A stretch of 64,000 nt of DNA from Streptomyces bicolor (GCF_000719285.1 NZ_JOFS01000025.1:1-64000), one strand, 5' to 3'. Numbered from the stretch's first letter, positions 36,877-45,307 are shown. Made by a program: numbers and translations. The notes: a model not told the origin generated them from the sequence alone.

Positions 36877-36909
36877 GGCCGCCCCGCGCCAGTCTTGGCG
36901 GGGGCGGCC
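36877..36909. terminator. Bidirectional terminator between LCP copy 3 and the glycosyltransferase
   Basis: GGCCGCCCCGCGCC (36877-36890) pairs with GGCGGGGGCGGCC (36897-36909) over about 12 positions with one bulge and a 6-nt loop, between convergent stop codons. Confidence 0.82.
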
Positions 36910-36922
36910 TCGGTGACCGGGC

Positions 36923-37951
36923 TCAGTCGGCGGTGAGCACCGCCGGGCGGCGGGAGGCGATGACCTTCCGCGCCAGGGATCGCGGGCTGGTGAGGAAGCC
37001 GTAGCCCCACGACATGTGCATGGTGGCGAGGGCGACGGGGATCTGCAGGCGGGCCTTCAGGGGCAGCCCCTTGCCGGCCGGCACCGAGCCGGCGGTGATG
37101 GCCGCGAGGTAGCCGCCGGGGACCACCAGGGCCCACGGGGTGACCAGGGCGCCCAGCACGAGGCCGGCCGCGATCGCGCACACGGCCGTGGGCGGGGCGA
37201 GGTAGCGCAGGTTGATGGAGCCGGAGTGGTAGCGGGCGACGACATGGCGCCAGCGGCCGTAGTCCTTGTACTGCTTGGCGAGGGCCTTCACCGACGGCCT
37301 CGGCCGGTACGACACCTTCAGCTCGGGCGAGAACCAGATGAGCCCGCCCGCCTCCCTGATCCGGAAGTTCAGCTCCCAGTCCTGGGCGCGGATGAACTCC
37401 TCGTTGTAGCCGCCCTGTTGCTCCAGCGCCTCGCGCCGGAAGACACCGAGGTACACGGTCTCGGCGGCCTGCGCATCGCCCCCCGTGTGGAAGGCGGCGT
37501 TGCCGACGCCGATCTTCGAGGTCATCGCGGCCGCGACGGCGTGCTCCCAGTCGTTCTCGCCCTCGGCGTGCATGATGCCGCCGACGTTCTGCGCACCGGT
37601 CTCCTCCAGGAGCCGTACGGCGGTGGCGATGTAGTTCGGCGAGAGCATGCCGTGGCCGTCGACGCGGACGACGATCGGGTGGCGGGAGGCCTTGATCGCG
37701 GCGTTGAGGGCGGCGGGCGTGCGGCCGGTCGGGTTCGGGACGGTGTGGACGCGAGGATCGTCCCGTACGAGCTCGGCGGCGATCTCGTCCGTGCGGTCCG
37801 TGGACGGACCGAGGGCGATCACGACCTCCATCTCGCCGGCGTACTCCTGCGCGAGGATCGCTTGGACTGCTCCGCGCAGATGCCGCTCCTCGTTGAGGAC
37901 GGGCATGATGACGGACACGGCGGGGAGCTGCACGTCGGGATTGGCGTTCAT
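36923..37951 (-). CDS. Glycosyltransferase family 2
   Basis: 342 residues starting MNANPDVQLPAVSVIMPVLN. The GT-A fold shows SVIMPVLNEERHL, EVVIALGPSTDRTDEIA, the metal-binding VRVDGHGMLSP and the acceptor helix FIRAQDWELNFRIREAGG. Two or three hydrophobic segments near the C terminus (VCAIAAGLVLGALVTPWALV and the following LAAITAGSV) suggest membrane association. It resembles enzymes that build exopolysaccharide or arabinogalactan-like polymers. It lies between LCP copies 3 and 4 on the opposite strand, so its polymer may be a substrate for one of them. Sugar specificity cannot be read. Confidence 0.88.
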   Translation of the reverse strand: MNANPDVQLPAVSVIMPVLNEERHLRGAVQAILAQEYAGEMEVVIALGPSTDRTDEIAAELVRDDPRVHTVPNPTGRTPAALNAAIKASRHPIVVRVDGHGMLSPNYIATAVRLLEETGAQNVGGIMHAEGENDWEHAVAAAMTSKIGVGNAAFHTGGDAQAAETVYLGVFRREALEQQGGYNEEFIRAQDWELNFRIREAGGLIWFSPELKVSYRPRPSVKALAKQYKDYGRWRHVVARYHSGSINLRYLAPPTAVCAIAAGLVLGALVTPWALVVPGGYLAAITAGSVPAGKGLPLKARLQIPVALATMHMSWGYGFLTSPRSLARKVIASRRPAVLTAD

Positions 37952-38094
37952 AGGGGGCTCACGTTACCGCGAACGGGGGACACCCTTGCGCGCCGCCGGG
38001 GTCGCTGCACCGGGCAGGAGATCGTATGGGCCTACGGTGCTCACGGATCCCACGTACGGCCCCCAGGGCAAGCGACAGCGGAGGTATCTCCCCC

Positions 38095-39549
38095 ATGCCC
38101 ACGCCGCCCCGCCAGTCTCCCTCCCCCGCGCAGCGCCGTTCGCGGCCGTCCCGCCGTGGGGCGCGGCCGGCCGCGCCGGTAAGGCGGAAGAGGCCGCGGT
38201 GGGCCATGCGGGCGGTGACCACACTGTCCGTCGTGGTCCTCGCCTCGGCGGGGATCGGGCACGCGGTGGTCACGAGCCTGGACGCGAAGATCGAGCGCGT
38301 GGACCCCTTCAAGGACATGAAGAACCGGCCGCAGGCGGGTACCGGGATGAACGTGCTGCTCGTCGGCACGGACGGCCGCGACCGCATCAGCGAGGAGGAG
38401 CGGCGCAAGTACCGGCTCGGCGGGGCGCCCTGTCACTGCACCGACACGATCATGATCGTGCACATCTCGGAGGACCGGGAGCGGGCGAGCGTGGTGAGCC
38501 TGCCGCGCGACTCGTACGCCGAGGTGCCCGCCGGTGAGGGGCACAAGGCGCACCCCATCAAGATCAACGCGGCGTACGCGGAGGGCGGCCCGAATCTGAC
38601 CGTGCGCACGGTCGAGCACATGACCCATGTGAAGATCGACCACTACCTGGAGGTCGACTTCACCAGCTTCATGAAGACGGTGGACGTGGTCGGCGGCGTG
38701 CAGATCTGCACCGCGGAGCCGCTGAAGGACTCGTACACCGGACTCGACCTGCCGGCCGGCACGCACCGGCTGATGGGCGGCGAGGCGCTGCAGTACGTGC
38801 GCGCGCGGCACATCGACAGCGGCTCCGACCTGGGCCGGATGCAGCGGCAGCAGCGCTTCATGGCGGCGCTCATCGAGCGGGCGACGTCGTCCGGGATCCT
38901 GCTGAACCCGATGCGTTTCCGGGACGTGACGCGGGCGGTGCTGGGCTCGGTGCGGGCCGACAAGGGGTTCGGGACGGGTGAGCTGCTCGACCTCGGGCGG
39001 GCGATGCGGAACTTCTCGCCGTCGTCGTCGGAGTTCACGACCGTGCCCATCCGGCAGATGGCGTATCCCGTGAAGGGCGTCGGTTCCACGGTGAAGTGGG
39101 ACGTCGCGAAATCCGAGCGGCTCTTCCGGGCCCTGCGCGAGGACCAGCCGCTGGCGGCACACCGGGTGCGGACCAGGGTGGTGCCGGTGGAGGTGGCCCC
39201 GCAGGACATCCACGTCCAGGTGGAGAACGGCACGCGGACGGAGGGCATCGGCAAGCGCGTCGACGCGGCGCTGGCGGCGACCGGGTTCCGGACGACCGGG
39301 CGGCCGGTGGACGCGCAGGGCCGCCCCGTGCCGCGGACGGTCGTCGCCCACGACCCTCGCTGGGACCGCTCGGCGAAGTCCCTCGCGGCCGCGCTGCCCG
39401 GGAGCCAGCTGCGGCCGGTGAAGGGGCTGGGGCCGACGCTGAAGGTGACCGTCGGGGAGGACTTCAGGCAGGTACGGAAGGTGCGGTCCGAGGACCCGAC
39501 GCGGGGTGAGTCGATCGTGGTGCGGGGGGACGAGGCGGTGTGCTCGTAG
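38095..39549 (+). CDS. LCP family glycopolymer transferase with LytR_C domain, copy 4
   Basis: 484 residues from ATG 38095, with GGAGG 10 bases upstream. A strongly basic N terminus and a helix (about 38-60) are followed by the LCP domain (about 80-295): NVLLVGTDGRDRIS, CTDTIMIVHISEDRE, VVSLPRDSYAEVP, INAAYAEGGPNLTVRTVEHM and GGEALQYVRARHIDSG. An unusual GAPCHCTDT places two Cys directly before the conserved Asp. The LytR_C domain (about 385-475) has IHVQVENGTRTEGIG and LKVTVGEDFRQV. It is divergent from the glycosyltransferase with a 143-bp gap. Confidence 0.92.
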   Translation: MPTPPRQSPSPAQRRSRPSRRGARPAAPVRRKRPRWAMRAVTTLSVVVLASAGIGHAVVTSLDAKIERVDPFKDMKNRPQAGTGMNVLLVGTDGRDRISEEERRKYRLGGAPCHCTDTIMIVHISEDRERASVVSLPRDSYAEVPAGEGHKAHPIKINAAYAEGGPNLTVRTVEHMTHVKIDHYLEVDFTSFMKTVDVVGGVQICTAEPLKDSYTGLDLPAGTHRLMGGEALQYVRARHIDSGSDLGRMQRQQRFMAALIERATSSGILLNPMRFRDVTRAVLGSVRADKGFGTGELLDLGRAMRNFSPSSSEFTTVPIRQMAYPVKGVGSTVKWDVAKSERLFRALREDQPLAAHRVRTRVVPVEVAPQDIHVQVENGTRTEGIGKRVDAALAATGFRTTGRPVDAQGRPVPRTVVAHDPRWDRSAKSLAAALPGSQLRPVKGLGPTLKVTVGEDFRQVRKVRSEDPTRGESIVVRGDEAVCS

Positions 39550-39588
39550 CCACGTCCGAGCCCGTCGGCCCCGCGGGGAGGTCCGGGC

Positions 39589-39648
39589 CCCTCGGTCCTC
39601 GTATCCCTCGGTCCTCGGCCCCTCCGTCCTCGTAACCTCAGTCCTCGT
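39589..39648. repeat. 15-bp tandem repeat overlapping a stop codon
   Basis: Four 15-bp units run from 39589 to 39648 with consensus near CCCTCGGTCCTCGTA (units at 39589, 39604, 39619, 39634). The thioesterase stop codon lies in the fourth unit (39638-39640), so the repeat appears to have spread from the last codons of that gene into the spacer. Confidence 0.8.
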
Positions 39649-40195
39649 AGCCCTCCGCCGCCCGCTTCTCCCGCAGTTCCTTGATCGCGCGCCGCCGGGC
39701 CAGCCGGTGGGTCCGCCTGATCTGTGCCTCCTGGTAGCGCCGCTTGTCGCGCTCGGTTTCCGGTATCACCGGGGGCACCCGGCGCGGCTTGCCGTCCGCG
39801 TCCACCGCCGCGAACACCAGGTAGGCCGAGCCGACCTGGGTGGCCGGTGCCGATTCGTTCCAGCGCTCGGCCAGGACCCGTACGCCGACCTCCATCGAGG
39901 TGCGGCCGGTCCAATTGACCTGGGCCTTCACATGGACGAGGTCACCGACGCGGACCGGCTCCAGGAAGGCCATCTCGTCCATGGACGCGGTGACGGCGGG
40001 GCCGCCGCTGTGCCGGCCGGCCACCGCGCCCGCGGCATCGTCGACGAGCTTCATGATCACACCGCCGTGCACCGTCCCCAGAAGGTTGGTGTCGCCGTGG
40101 GTCATGATGTGGCTGAGGGTGGTGCGGGACGCGGATGTCGGCTTGCCCGGGATTTCCGGAGTGCCCGACTCCGCTGCGGTGACCTGGTCTGTCAT
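39638..40195 (-). CDS. Acyl-CoA thioesterase (hotdog fold, BFIT/YciA type)
   Basis: 185 residues from ATG 40195 with AAGGTGG upstream. The hotdog domain (about 20-150) shows LSHIMTHGDTNLLGTVHGGV, where HGGVIMKLVDDAAG gives the catalytic Asp helix, then SMDEMAFLEPVRVGDLVHV and SMEVGVRVLAE. It should hydrolyse medium or long acyl-CoA in the cytosol. The C-terminal 35 residues are highly charged (RRTHRLARRRAIKELREKR). It faces LCP copy 4 convergently and its 3' end is in a tandem repeat. It is divergent from LCP copy 5 with a 119-bp gap. Confidence 0.9.
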   Translation of the reverse strand: MTDQVTAAESGTPEIPGKPTSASRTTLSHIMTHGDTNLLGTVHGGVIMKLVDDAAGAVAGRHSGGPAVTASMDEMAFLEPVRVGDLVHVKAQVNWTGRTSMEVGVRVLAERWNESAPATQVGSAYLVFAAVDADGKPRRVPPVIPETERDKRRYQEAQIRRTHRLARRRAIKELREKRAAEGYED

Positions 40196-40314
40196 GGCGT
40201 CCACCTTATGCGGCCCCGACATTCGCGGACTTTGTGTTGGGTTCGCAACAGCCGTGACCCTATTTTCCGCCGAACCTTGTAAGACACCTGGCCGTGCCCT
40301 GCATAGTGGGGCGC

Positions 40315-41610
40315 ATGAATGACTGGCCCCAGGGATGGTCCGACGACAACCGCGGCAACCGTTACGGACGCGGCAGCGCGAGCGCACAGCCCGAGGGCGC
40401 GCGCGTGATGCGGCAGGTCCGCCGCGGTCAGGCGGCACCGCCCGGCCAGCTGTACGGCGGGGTGCCTCAGCAGCCGTCGTACGTGAACGGCCGGGGCCAC
40501 GGCGGCTACACCGACGACACCGTCCACGACGACGGGTACGACAGCGGCTACAACACCGGCCAGGTCTACGGCGGTGGCTCGGGCGGCTCCGGCGGTTCGG
40601 GGGTGCGCGAGCCGCGGCCCGCGCCGAACTGGCGGCGGCGTATCAAGCTGACCTCGATAACGCTCGCGACGGTGCTCCTCGTGACGACCGTCGCCACCTA
40701 CTTCTGGGCCGACTCCAAGCTCAACCGCGAGGTCGACCTGTCCAAGGTCATCGAGCGGCCGGAGGCGGGCGAGGGCACGAACTACCTCATCGTCGGCTCC
40801 GACAGCCGTGAGGGCATGACGGACGAACAGAAGAAGGAACTCCACACCGGCTCCGCCGACGGCAAGCGCACGGACTCGATGATGATCCTGCACGTCGGCA
40901 GCAACGGCGACACCCTGATCTCCCTGCCGCGTGACTCGAACGTCACGATCCCGTCGTTCAAGGGCTCGGACTCCGGGAAGTTCTACGAGGGCACCGGCCG
41001 GCAGGTGAAGCTGAACGCGGCGTACGCCGAGGACGGCCCCGAACTGCTCGTCCGTACCGTCGAGGCCAACACCGGGCTGCACATCGACCACTACGTCGAG
41101 ATCGGCTTCGCGGGCTTCGCGAACATCGTGGACTCGGTCGGCGGCGTCGAGATCGACATCCCGAAGGGCGGCATCAAGGACTCCAAGTCCGGGGCCGACC
41201 TCAAGGAGGGCAAGCAGACCCTGAACGGCCAGGAGGCGCTCGCCTTCGTCCGCACCCGGTACGCGCTGCCCGGCTCCGACCTGGACCGTACGAAGAACCA
41301 GCAGAAGTTCCTCTCGGCGCTGGCCAACCAGGTGGCGACGCCGAGCACGGTCCTCAACCCGTTCAAGCTGTACCCGACCATGGGCGCCGGACTGGACTCC
41401 CTGATCGTCGACAAGGACATGAGCCTGTACGACCTGGCGTCCATGTTCTGGGCGATGAAGAGCGTCAGCGGCGGCGAGGGCAAGTCGATGAACATGCCGC
41501 TCTCGACGAGCAACGCCGCGAACGGCAACCTCCAGTGGGACAAGGCGAAGGTGAAGCAGCTCGTGGAGCAGCTGAAGAACGACGAGACGGTGACCGTCTC
41601 CGGCAACTGA
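40315..41610 (+). CDS. LCP family glycopolymer transferase, copy 5
   Basis: 431 residues from ATG 40315. There is no ribosome site. CATAGT (40302-40307) with TTGTAA (40277-40282) upstream points to a transcript beginning at or near the ATG (leaderless). The cytoplasmic N terminus of about 105 residues is Gly/Tyr/Asp-rich (YDSGYNTGQVYGGGSGG). A helix at 111-131 is followed by the LCP domain: NYLIVGSDSREGMT, RTDSMMILHVGSNG, ISLPRDSNVTIP, LHIDHYVEIGFAGFANIV and GQEALAFVRTRYAL. No LytR_C domain. A very strong hairpin ends the gene. Confidence 0.93.
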   Translation: MNDWPQGWSDDNRGNRYGRGSASAQPEGARVMRQVRRGQAAPPGQLYGGVPQQPSYVNGRGHGGYTDDTVHDDGYDSGYNTGQVYGGGSGGSGGSGVREPRPAPNWRRRIKLTSITLATVLLVTTVATYFWADSKLNREVDLSKVIERPEAGEGTNYLIVGSDSREGMTDEQKKELHTGSADGKRTDSMMILHVGSNGDTLISLPRDSNVTIPSFKGSDSGKFYEGTGRQVKLNAAYAEDGPELLVRTVEANTGLHIDHYVEIGFAGFANIVDSVGGVEIDIPKGGIKDSKSGADLKEGKQTLNGQEALAFVRTRYALPGSDLDRTKNQQKFLSALANQVATPSTVLNPFKLYPTMGAGLDSLIVDKDMSLYDLASMFWAMKSVSGGEGKSMNMPLSTSNAANGNLQWDKAKVKQLVEQLKNDETVTVSGN

Positions 41611-41617
41611 GCACCTG

Positions 41618-41663
41618 TGACAGCGCTCGAGGGCACCCCGGCGGGTGCCCTCGAGCGCTGTCA
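41618..41663. terminator. Very strong bidirectional terminator
   Basis: Arms 41618-41637 and 41644-41663 form a perfect 20-bp stem (21 with the next pair) and a 4-nt loop, the longest hairpin in the window. It starts 8 bases past the LCP copy 5 stop and ends 8 bases before the stop of the convergent Cys-rich gene. Confidence 0.95.
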
Positions 41664-41671
41664 GGCGGTTG

Positions 41672-42034
41672 TCACATCGTGGCGCCCGACATCGCGCGAC
41701 AGGTCTCGGCGCAGCGGCGACACGCCTCGGCACAGCGCATCATCTGAGGGTCGTCCGGCATGGACATACACGCCTCGGCGCACATCTCACAGGCCTTGGC
41801 GCACATCGCGCACATCTCGGCCGACATGGGCGAGCGGCGCATCATCATGTCCGCGCACATACGGGTCGTCTCGGCGCAGTCCATGAGCGCCCGCATGATC
41901 TGCATCTGCGGCTGACCGCCCATCTGCATGCAGGAGCTCATCGTCTCCTCGCAGACGACGTGGCAGGACATGCACGCGTCGACGCAGGCCTGCATCTCCT
42001 TGCTCATCGCGGGCATGTTTCCGAGCTGGGTCAT
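41672..42034 (-). CDS. Four-helix Cys-rich copper-binding protein (Csp/DUF326-like)
   Basis: 120 residues from ATG 42034 with GGAGGAG upstream. It holds 16 cysteines, most spaced three or four apart along helices (CVDACMSCHVVC, CAMCAKACEMCAEAC, CAEACRRCAETC), plus more than 15 methionines. No signal peptide is present, so it should be cytosolic. This is the pattern of copper storage proteins (Csp3 type), four-helix bundles whose core Cys bind many Cu(I) ions. I infer copper sequestration. It is not adjacent to a copper-efflux gene, but the CopCD/cupredoxin locus is 3.3 kb away. Confidence 0.85.
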   Translation of the reverse strand: MTQLGNMPAMSKEMQACVDACMSCHVVCEETMSSCMQMGGQPQMQIMRALMDCAETTRMCADMMMRRSPMSAEMCAMCAKACEMCAEACMSMPDDPQMMRCAEACRRCAETCRAMSGATM

Positions 42035-42202
42035 GGCTCCTCCTGGGGGGTGCGGGAGCCCGGGGCGGGCCCCGTGCCCTTCCGTCCTACGCCCGTCGAG
42101 CACGGGGCGCCATCGGGCGGACGGGAACAATCCGCACCAGATGCCGCGCACGGCACGATCCCCCACGTTCCGCCAGAGGCCAGGCCACGGGGCCGAACAG
42201 GT

Positions 42203-42232
42203 GAAGGGCGCCCGGGTCTCCGGGCGCCCTTC
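42203..42232 (-). terminator. Terminator downstream of the acyl-CoA dehydrogenase
   Basis: Perfect 13-bp stem GAAGGGCGCCCGG / CCGGGCGCCCTTC with a GTCT tetraloop (42216-42219), 20 bases past the acyl-CoA dehydrogenase stop. Confidence 0.87.
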
Positions 42233-42251
42233 GACGTCAAATCCCCTGGTG

Positions 42252-43409
42252 CTACGGCAGGTTGCGCGCCATGACGATGCGCTGCACCTGGTTGGTGCCC
42301 TCGTAGATCTGCGTGATCTTGGCGTCACGCATCATGCGCTCCACCGGGTAGTCACGGGTGTAGCCGTATCCGCCGAGCAGCTGGACGGCGTCCGTGGTGA
42401 CCTCCATCGCCACGTCCGAGGCGAAGCACTTGGCCGCGGCGCCCTGGTAGGTGAGGTCGGCGTCGCCACGCTCGGAGGCGGCGGCGGCCTGGTAGGTCAG
42501 GGCGCGGGCGGCCGAGATCTTCATGGCCATGTCGGCGAGCATGAACTGGATGCCCTGGAAGTCGGCGATCGGCTTGCCGAACTGCTTGCGCTCCTGGACG
42601 TAGCCCTTGGCGTAGTCCAGCGCGCCCTGCGCGATGCCCAGCGCCTGCGCGGCGATCGTGATGCGGGTGTGGTCCAGCGTCTTCATCGCGGTGGCGAAGC
42701 CGGTGCCCTCGTCGCCGATCATGCGGTCCGCCGGTATGCGAACGTTGTCCAGGTAGACCTCGCGGGTCGGGGAGCCCTTGATGCCGAGCTTCTTCTCGGG
42801 GGCGCCGAAGGAGACGCCCTCGTCGGACTTCTCGACGACGAAGGCCGAGATGCCCTTCGAGCGCTTGGCGGGGTCGGTCACGGCCATCACCGTGTAGTAC
42901 TCGGAGACGCCCGCGTTGGTGATCCAGCGCTTCACGCCGTTCAGGACGTAGTGGTCGCCGTCGCGGACCGCCTTCGTCTTCATGCCGGCCGCGTCCGAAC
43001 CGGCGTCCGGCTCGGAGAGGCAGTACGAGAACATGCCCTCGCCCTTGGCGAGCGGGGCCATGTACCGCTTCTTCAGGTCCTCGGAGCCGGAGAGGATCAC
43101 CGGGAGCGAGCCCAGCTTGTTCACCGCCGGGATGAGGGAGGACGACGCGCACACGCGGGCCACCTCCTCGATCACGATCACCGTGGCGAGCGCGTCGGCG
43201 CCCGCGCCGCCGTACTCCTCGGGGACGTGCACCGCGTGCAGGTCGTTCGCGACCAGCGCCTCGAGGGCCTCCTGCGGGAAGCGGGCCTCCTCGTCCACCG
43301 CGGCGGCGTGCGGCGCGATCTTCGCCTCGGCCAGCGAGCGGATGGCGTCACGGAGCATGTCGTGCTCCTCGGACGGGCGGTACAGGTCGAAGTCAGCCGA
43401 TCCGGCCAA
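42252..43409 (-). CDS. Acyl-CoA dehydrogenase
   Basis: 385 residues from TTG 43409 with GAGAGA upstream. FAD-dependent alpha,beta-oxidation of an acyl-CoA. Motifs of the three-domain fold: FSYCLSEPDAGSDAAGMKTK and YVLNGVKRWITNAG (flavin/substrate loops), RKQFGKPIADFQGIQFML, and the end YPVERMMRDAKITQIYEGTN with the catalytic Glu in IYEGTN (short/branched-chain type). The M. tuberculosis gene at the same position is fadE25, so this is part of the conserved core. A small palindrome at 43460 lies just upstream and may be an operator. Confidence 0.95.
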   Translation of the reverse strand: MAGSADFDLYRPSEEHDMLRDAIRSLAEAKIAPHAAAVDEEARFPQEALEALVANDLHAVHVPEEYGGAGADALATVIVIEEVARVCASSSLIPAVNKLGSLPVILSGSEDLKKRYMAPLAKGEGMFSYCLSEPDAGSDAAGMKTKAVRDGDHYVLNGVKRWITNAGVSEYYTVMAVTDPAKRSKGISAFVVEKSDEGVSFGAPEKKLGIKGSPTREVYLDNVRIPADRMIGDEGTGFATAMKTLDHTRITIAAQALGIAQGALDYAKGYVQERKQFGKPIADFQGIQFMLADMAMKISAARALTYQAAAASERGDADLTYQGAAAKCFASDVAMEVTTDAVQLLGGYGYTRDYPVERMMRDAKITQIYEGTNQVQRIVMARNLP

Positions 43410-43459
43410 GGTCTCTCACGCTCCAAGGACGCTGTGTGTAAGTGCGAAGCTGGCGCTAA

Positions 43460-43473
43460 TTACCGTTAAGTAA
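43460..43473. promoter_or_regulatory. Candidate operator upstream of the acyl-CoA dehydrogenase
   Basis: TTACCGTTAAGTAA: TTAC and GTAA half-sites around a 6-bp centre, in an AT-rich patch (43456-43485) that stands out from its GC-rich surroundings. It is 51-64 bp upstream of the TTG start. TetR-type fatty-acid regulators use similar TTAC-spacer-GTAA sites, but no specific regulator can be named. Confidence 0.4.
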
Positions 43474-43598
43474 CTCAAATTTTAGGGGTCGGCTCACGGG
43501 AGTGATACGTGAGCTTGGCGACAGCGGGGAAGCTGCCCGTCAGACCCGCCGACTATGCTCGGGCCCGCACCGCCCCGTCCCCGTTTTCTGGAGTCCCC

Positions 43599-44942
43599 AT
43601 GGCCCTCAAGATCACCGTGATCGGTACCGGCTATCTCGGCGCCACCCACGCCGCGGCCATGGCCGAGCTCGGGTTCGAGGTGCTGGGGCTCGATGTCGTG
43701 CCCGAGAAGATCGAGATGCTGGGCCGGGGCCAGGTCCCCATGTTCGAGCCGGGCCTGGAGGAGCTGCTGCGCAAGCACGTCGCCGGCATCGAGGGCTCCA
43801 CCGGGCGGCTGCGCTTCACGATGGACTGGGCGGAGGTCGCCGAGTTCGGCGACGTGCACTTCGTCTGCGTGAACACCCCGCAGAAGCACGGCGAGTACGC
43901 CTGCGACATGTCCTACGTCGACTCGGCCGTCGAGTCCCTCGCCAAGCACCTGCGCGGGCCCAACCTGGTCGTCGGCAAGTCGACCGTGCCGGTGGGCAGC
44001 GCGGACCGGCTCGCGGCCCGCATCCTGGAGCTCGCCCCGGGCGGCGGCGAGGTGGAGCTCGCCTGGAACCCGGAGTTCCTGCGCGAGGGCTTCGCCGTCG
44101 ACGACACCCTGCACCCGGACCGGATCGTGGTCGGCGTGCGCAGCGAGCGGGCGGAGAAGCTGCTGCGCGAGGTGTACGCGACGCCGATCGCGGACGGCTC
44201 CCCCTTCGTCGTCACCGACTTCCCCACCGCCGAGCTGGTGAAGACCTCCGCCAACTCCTTCCTCGCCACGAAGATCTCCTTCATCAACGCGATGGCGGAG
44301 GTGTGCGAGGCCGCCGGCGGCGATGTCGCCAAGCTCGCGGAGGCCATCGGGCACGACGACCGGATCGGCAAGAAGTTCCTGCGGGCCGGGATCGGGTTCG
44401 GCGGCGGCTGTCTGCCCAAGGACATCCGCGCGTTCATGGCCCGCGCCGGTGAGCTGGGCGCCGACCAGGCGCTGACCTTCCTGCGCGAGATCGACTCGAT
44501 CAACATGCGCCAGCGCGGTCAGATGGTGGAGCTCGCCCGGCAGGCGCTGGGCGGCGGCCCCTTCCTGGGCAAGCGGGTCGCGGTGCTCGGTGCCACCTTC
44601 AAGCCCGACTCGGACGACGTACGGGACTCGCCCGCGCTGAATGTCGCCGGGCAGATCCATCTCCAGGGCGGCCAGGTCACGGTGTACGACCCCAAGGGCA
44701 TGGAGAACGCCCGTCGCCTCTTCCCGACCCTCGGCTATGCCGGCAGCGCGATCGACGCGGTACGGGGCGCCGATGTCGTACTGCATCTCACCGAATGGCG
44801 GGAATTCCGCGAGCTGGACCCGGCGGCGCTCGGCGAGGTCGCGGCGGCGCGGGTCGTTCTGGACGGGCGCAATGCGCTCGATTCCGAGGTGTGGCGGAAG
44901 GCCGGCTGGACGTATCGGGCGATGGGGCGGCCGACGGCCTGA
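43599..44942 (+). CDS. UDP-glucose 6-dehydrogenase family protein
   Basis: 447 residues from ATG 43599 with CTGGAG upstream. Oxidises UDP-glucose to UDP-glucuronate with two NAD. The N-terminal Rossmann domain opens MALKITVIGTGYLGATHAAA. The substrate domain has FLREGFAVDDTLHPDRIVVG, SANSFLATKISFINAMAEVC and the catalytic Cys271 in GIGFGGGCLPKDIRA. The C-terminal domain shows VAVLGATFKPDSDDVRDSPA. All catalytic parts are present. UDP-glucuronate would feed acidic surface glycans, consistent with the LCP and glycosyltransferase genes nearby. It is monocistronic, ending in a hairpin. Confidence 0.95.
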   Translation: MALKITVIGTGYLGATHAAAMAELGFEVLGLDVVPEKIEMLGRGQVPMFEPGLEELLRKHVAGIEGSTGRLRFTMDWAEVAEFGDVHFVCVNTPQKHGEYACDMSYVDSAVESLAKHLRGPNLVVGKSTVPVGSADRLAARILELAPGGGEVELAWNPEFLREGFAVDDTLHPDRIVVGVRSERAEKLLREVYATPIADGSPFVVTDFPTAELVKTSANSFLATKISFINAMAEVCEAAGGDVAKLAEAIGHDDRIGKKFLRAGIGFGGGCLPKDIRAFMARAGELGADQALTFLREIDSINMRQRGQMVELARQALGGGPFLGKRVAVLGATFKPDSDDVRDSPALNVAGQIHLQGGQVTVYDPKGMENARRLFPTLGYAGSAIDAVRGADVVLHLTEWREFRELDPAALGEVAAARVVLDGRNALDSEVWRKAGWTYRAMGRPTA

Positions 44943-44949
44943 GAAAAGC

Positions 44950-44986
44950 GGGCCGTTCGGGCAAAGAAATCGCGCCCGCACGGCCC
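44950..44986 (+). terminator. Terminator after UDP-glucose dehydrogenase
   Basis: GGGCCGTTCGGGC (44950-44962) pairs with GCCCGCACGGCCC (44974-44986): 12 pairs plus one mismatch, 11-nt loop, 8 bases past the stop. Confidence 0.8.
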
Positions 44987-45116
44987 ACCCCACGGCGGGA
45001 CGGGTTGCGGACGCCCGCAGCCGGGCCCGGGGCGAGCCTGCACAACGGCATATGCCGTTCTCCTTGAAATCCCCACGCGGCTTCGAATTCTATTCGAGTA
45101 GTGCGAGGGAAAAGAA

Positions 45117-45236
45117 ATGCTCGGGCGCAAATTCTTCACAGTCGTATTGCGCGGAATAGCGGCGTTCTCATCCGGTCTCACAGTGGGGACCCCCTCGAAA
45201 GAGAGGCGCCGCAACAGCCGTTTAACTGCCGCGTAG
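45117..45236 (+). CDS. Possible small protein or leader ORF (39 aa)
   Basis: 39 residues, MLGRKFFTVVLRGIAAFSSG to RLTAA. GAGGG lies 8 bases before the ATG, a good ribosome site. The N-terminal half is hydrophobic and the C-terminal half basic (SKERRRNSR). It lies in the 365-bp gap between the UDP-glucose dehydrogenase and the copper-related locus, 71 bp before the next gene. Codon use is mixed and includes AT-ending codons. It could be a short membrane peptide, a leader controlling the downstream locus, or chance. The rest of the gap holds only the hairpin at 44950. Confidence 0.3.
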   Translation: MLGRKFFTVVLRGIAAFSSGLTVGTPSKERRRNSRLTAA

Positions 45237-45307
45237 CCGGGCGGAATCCGCGCGCCACTCCACTGGTCGTCGTTCGCTGGTTTGAACAGACCATGCCAGG
45301 AGTGACC

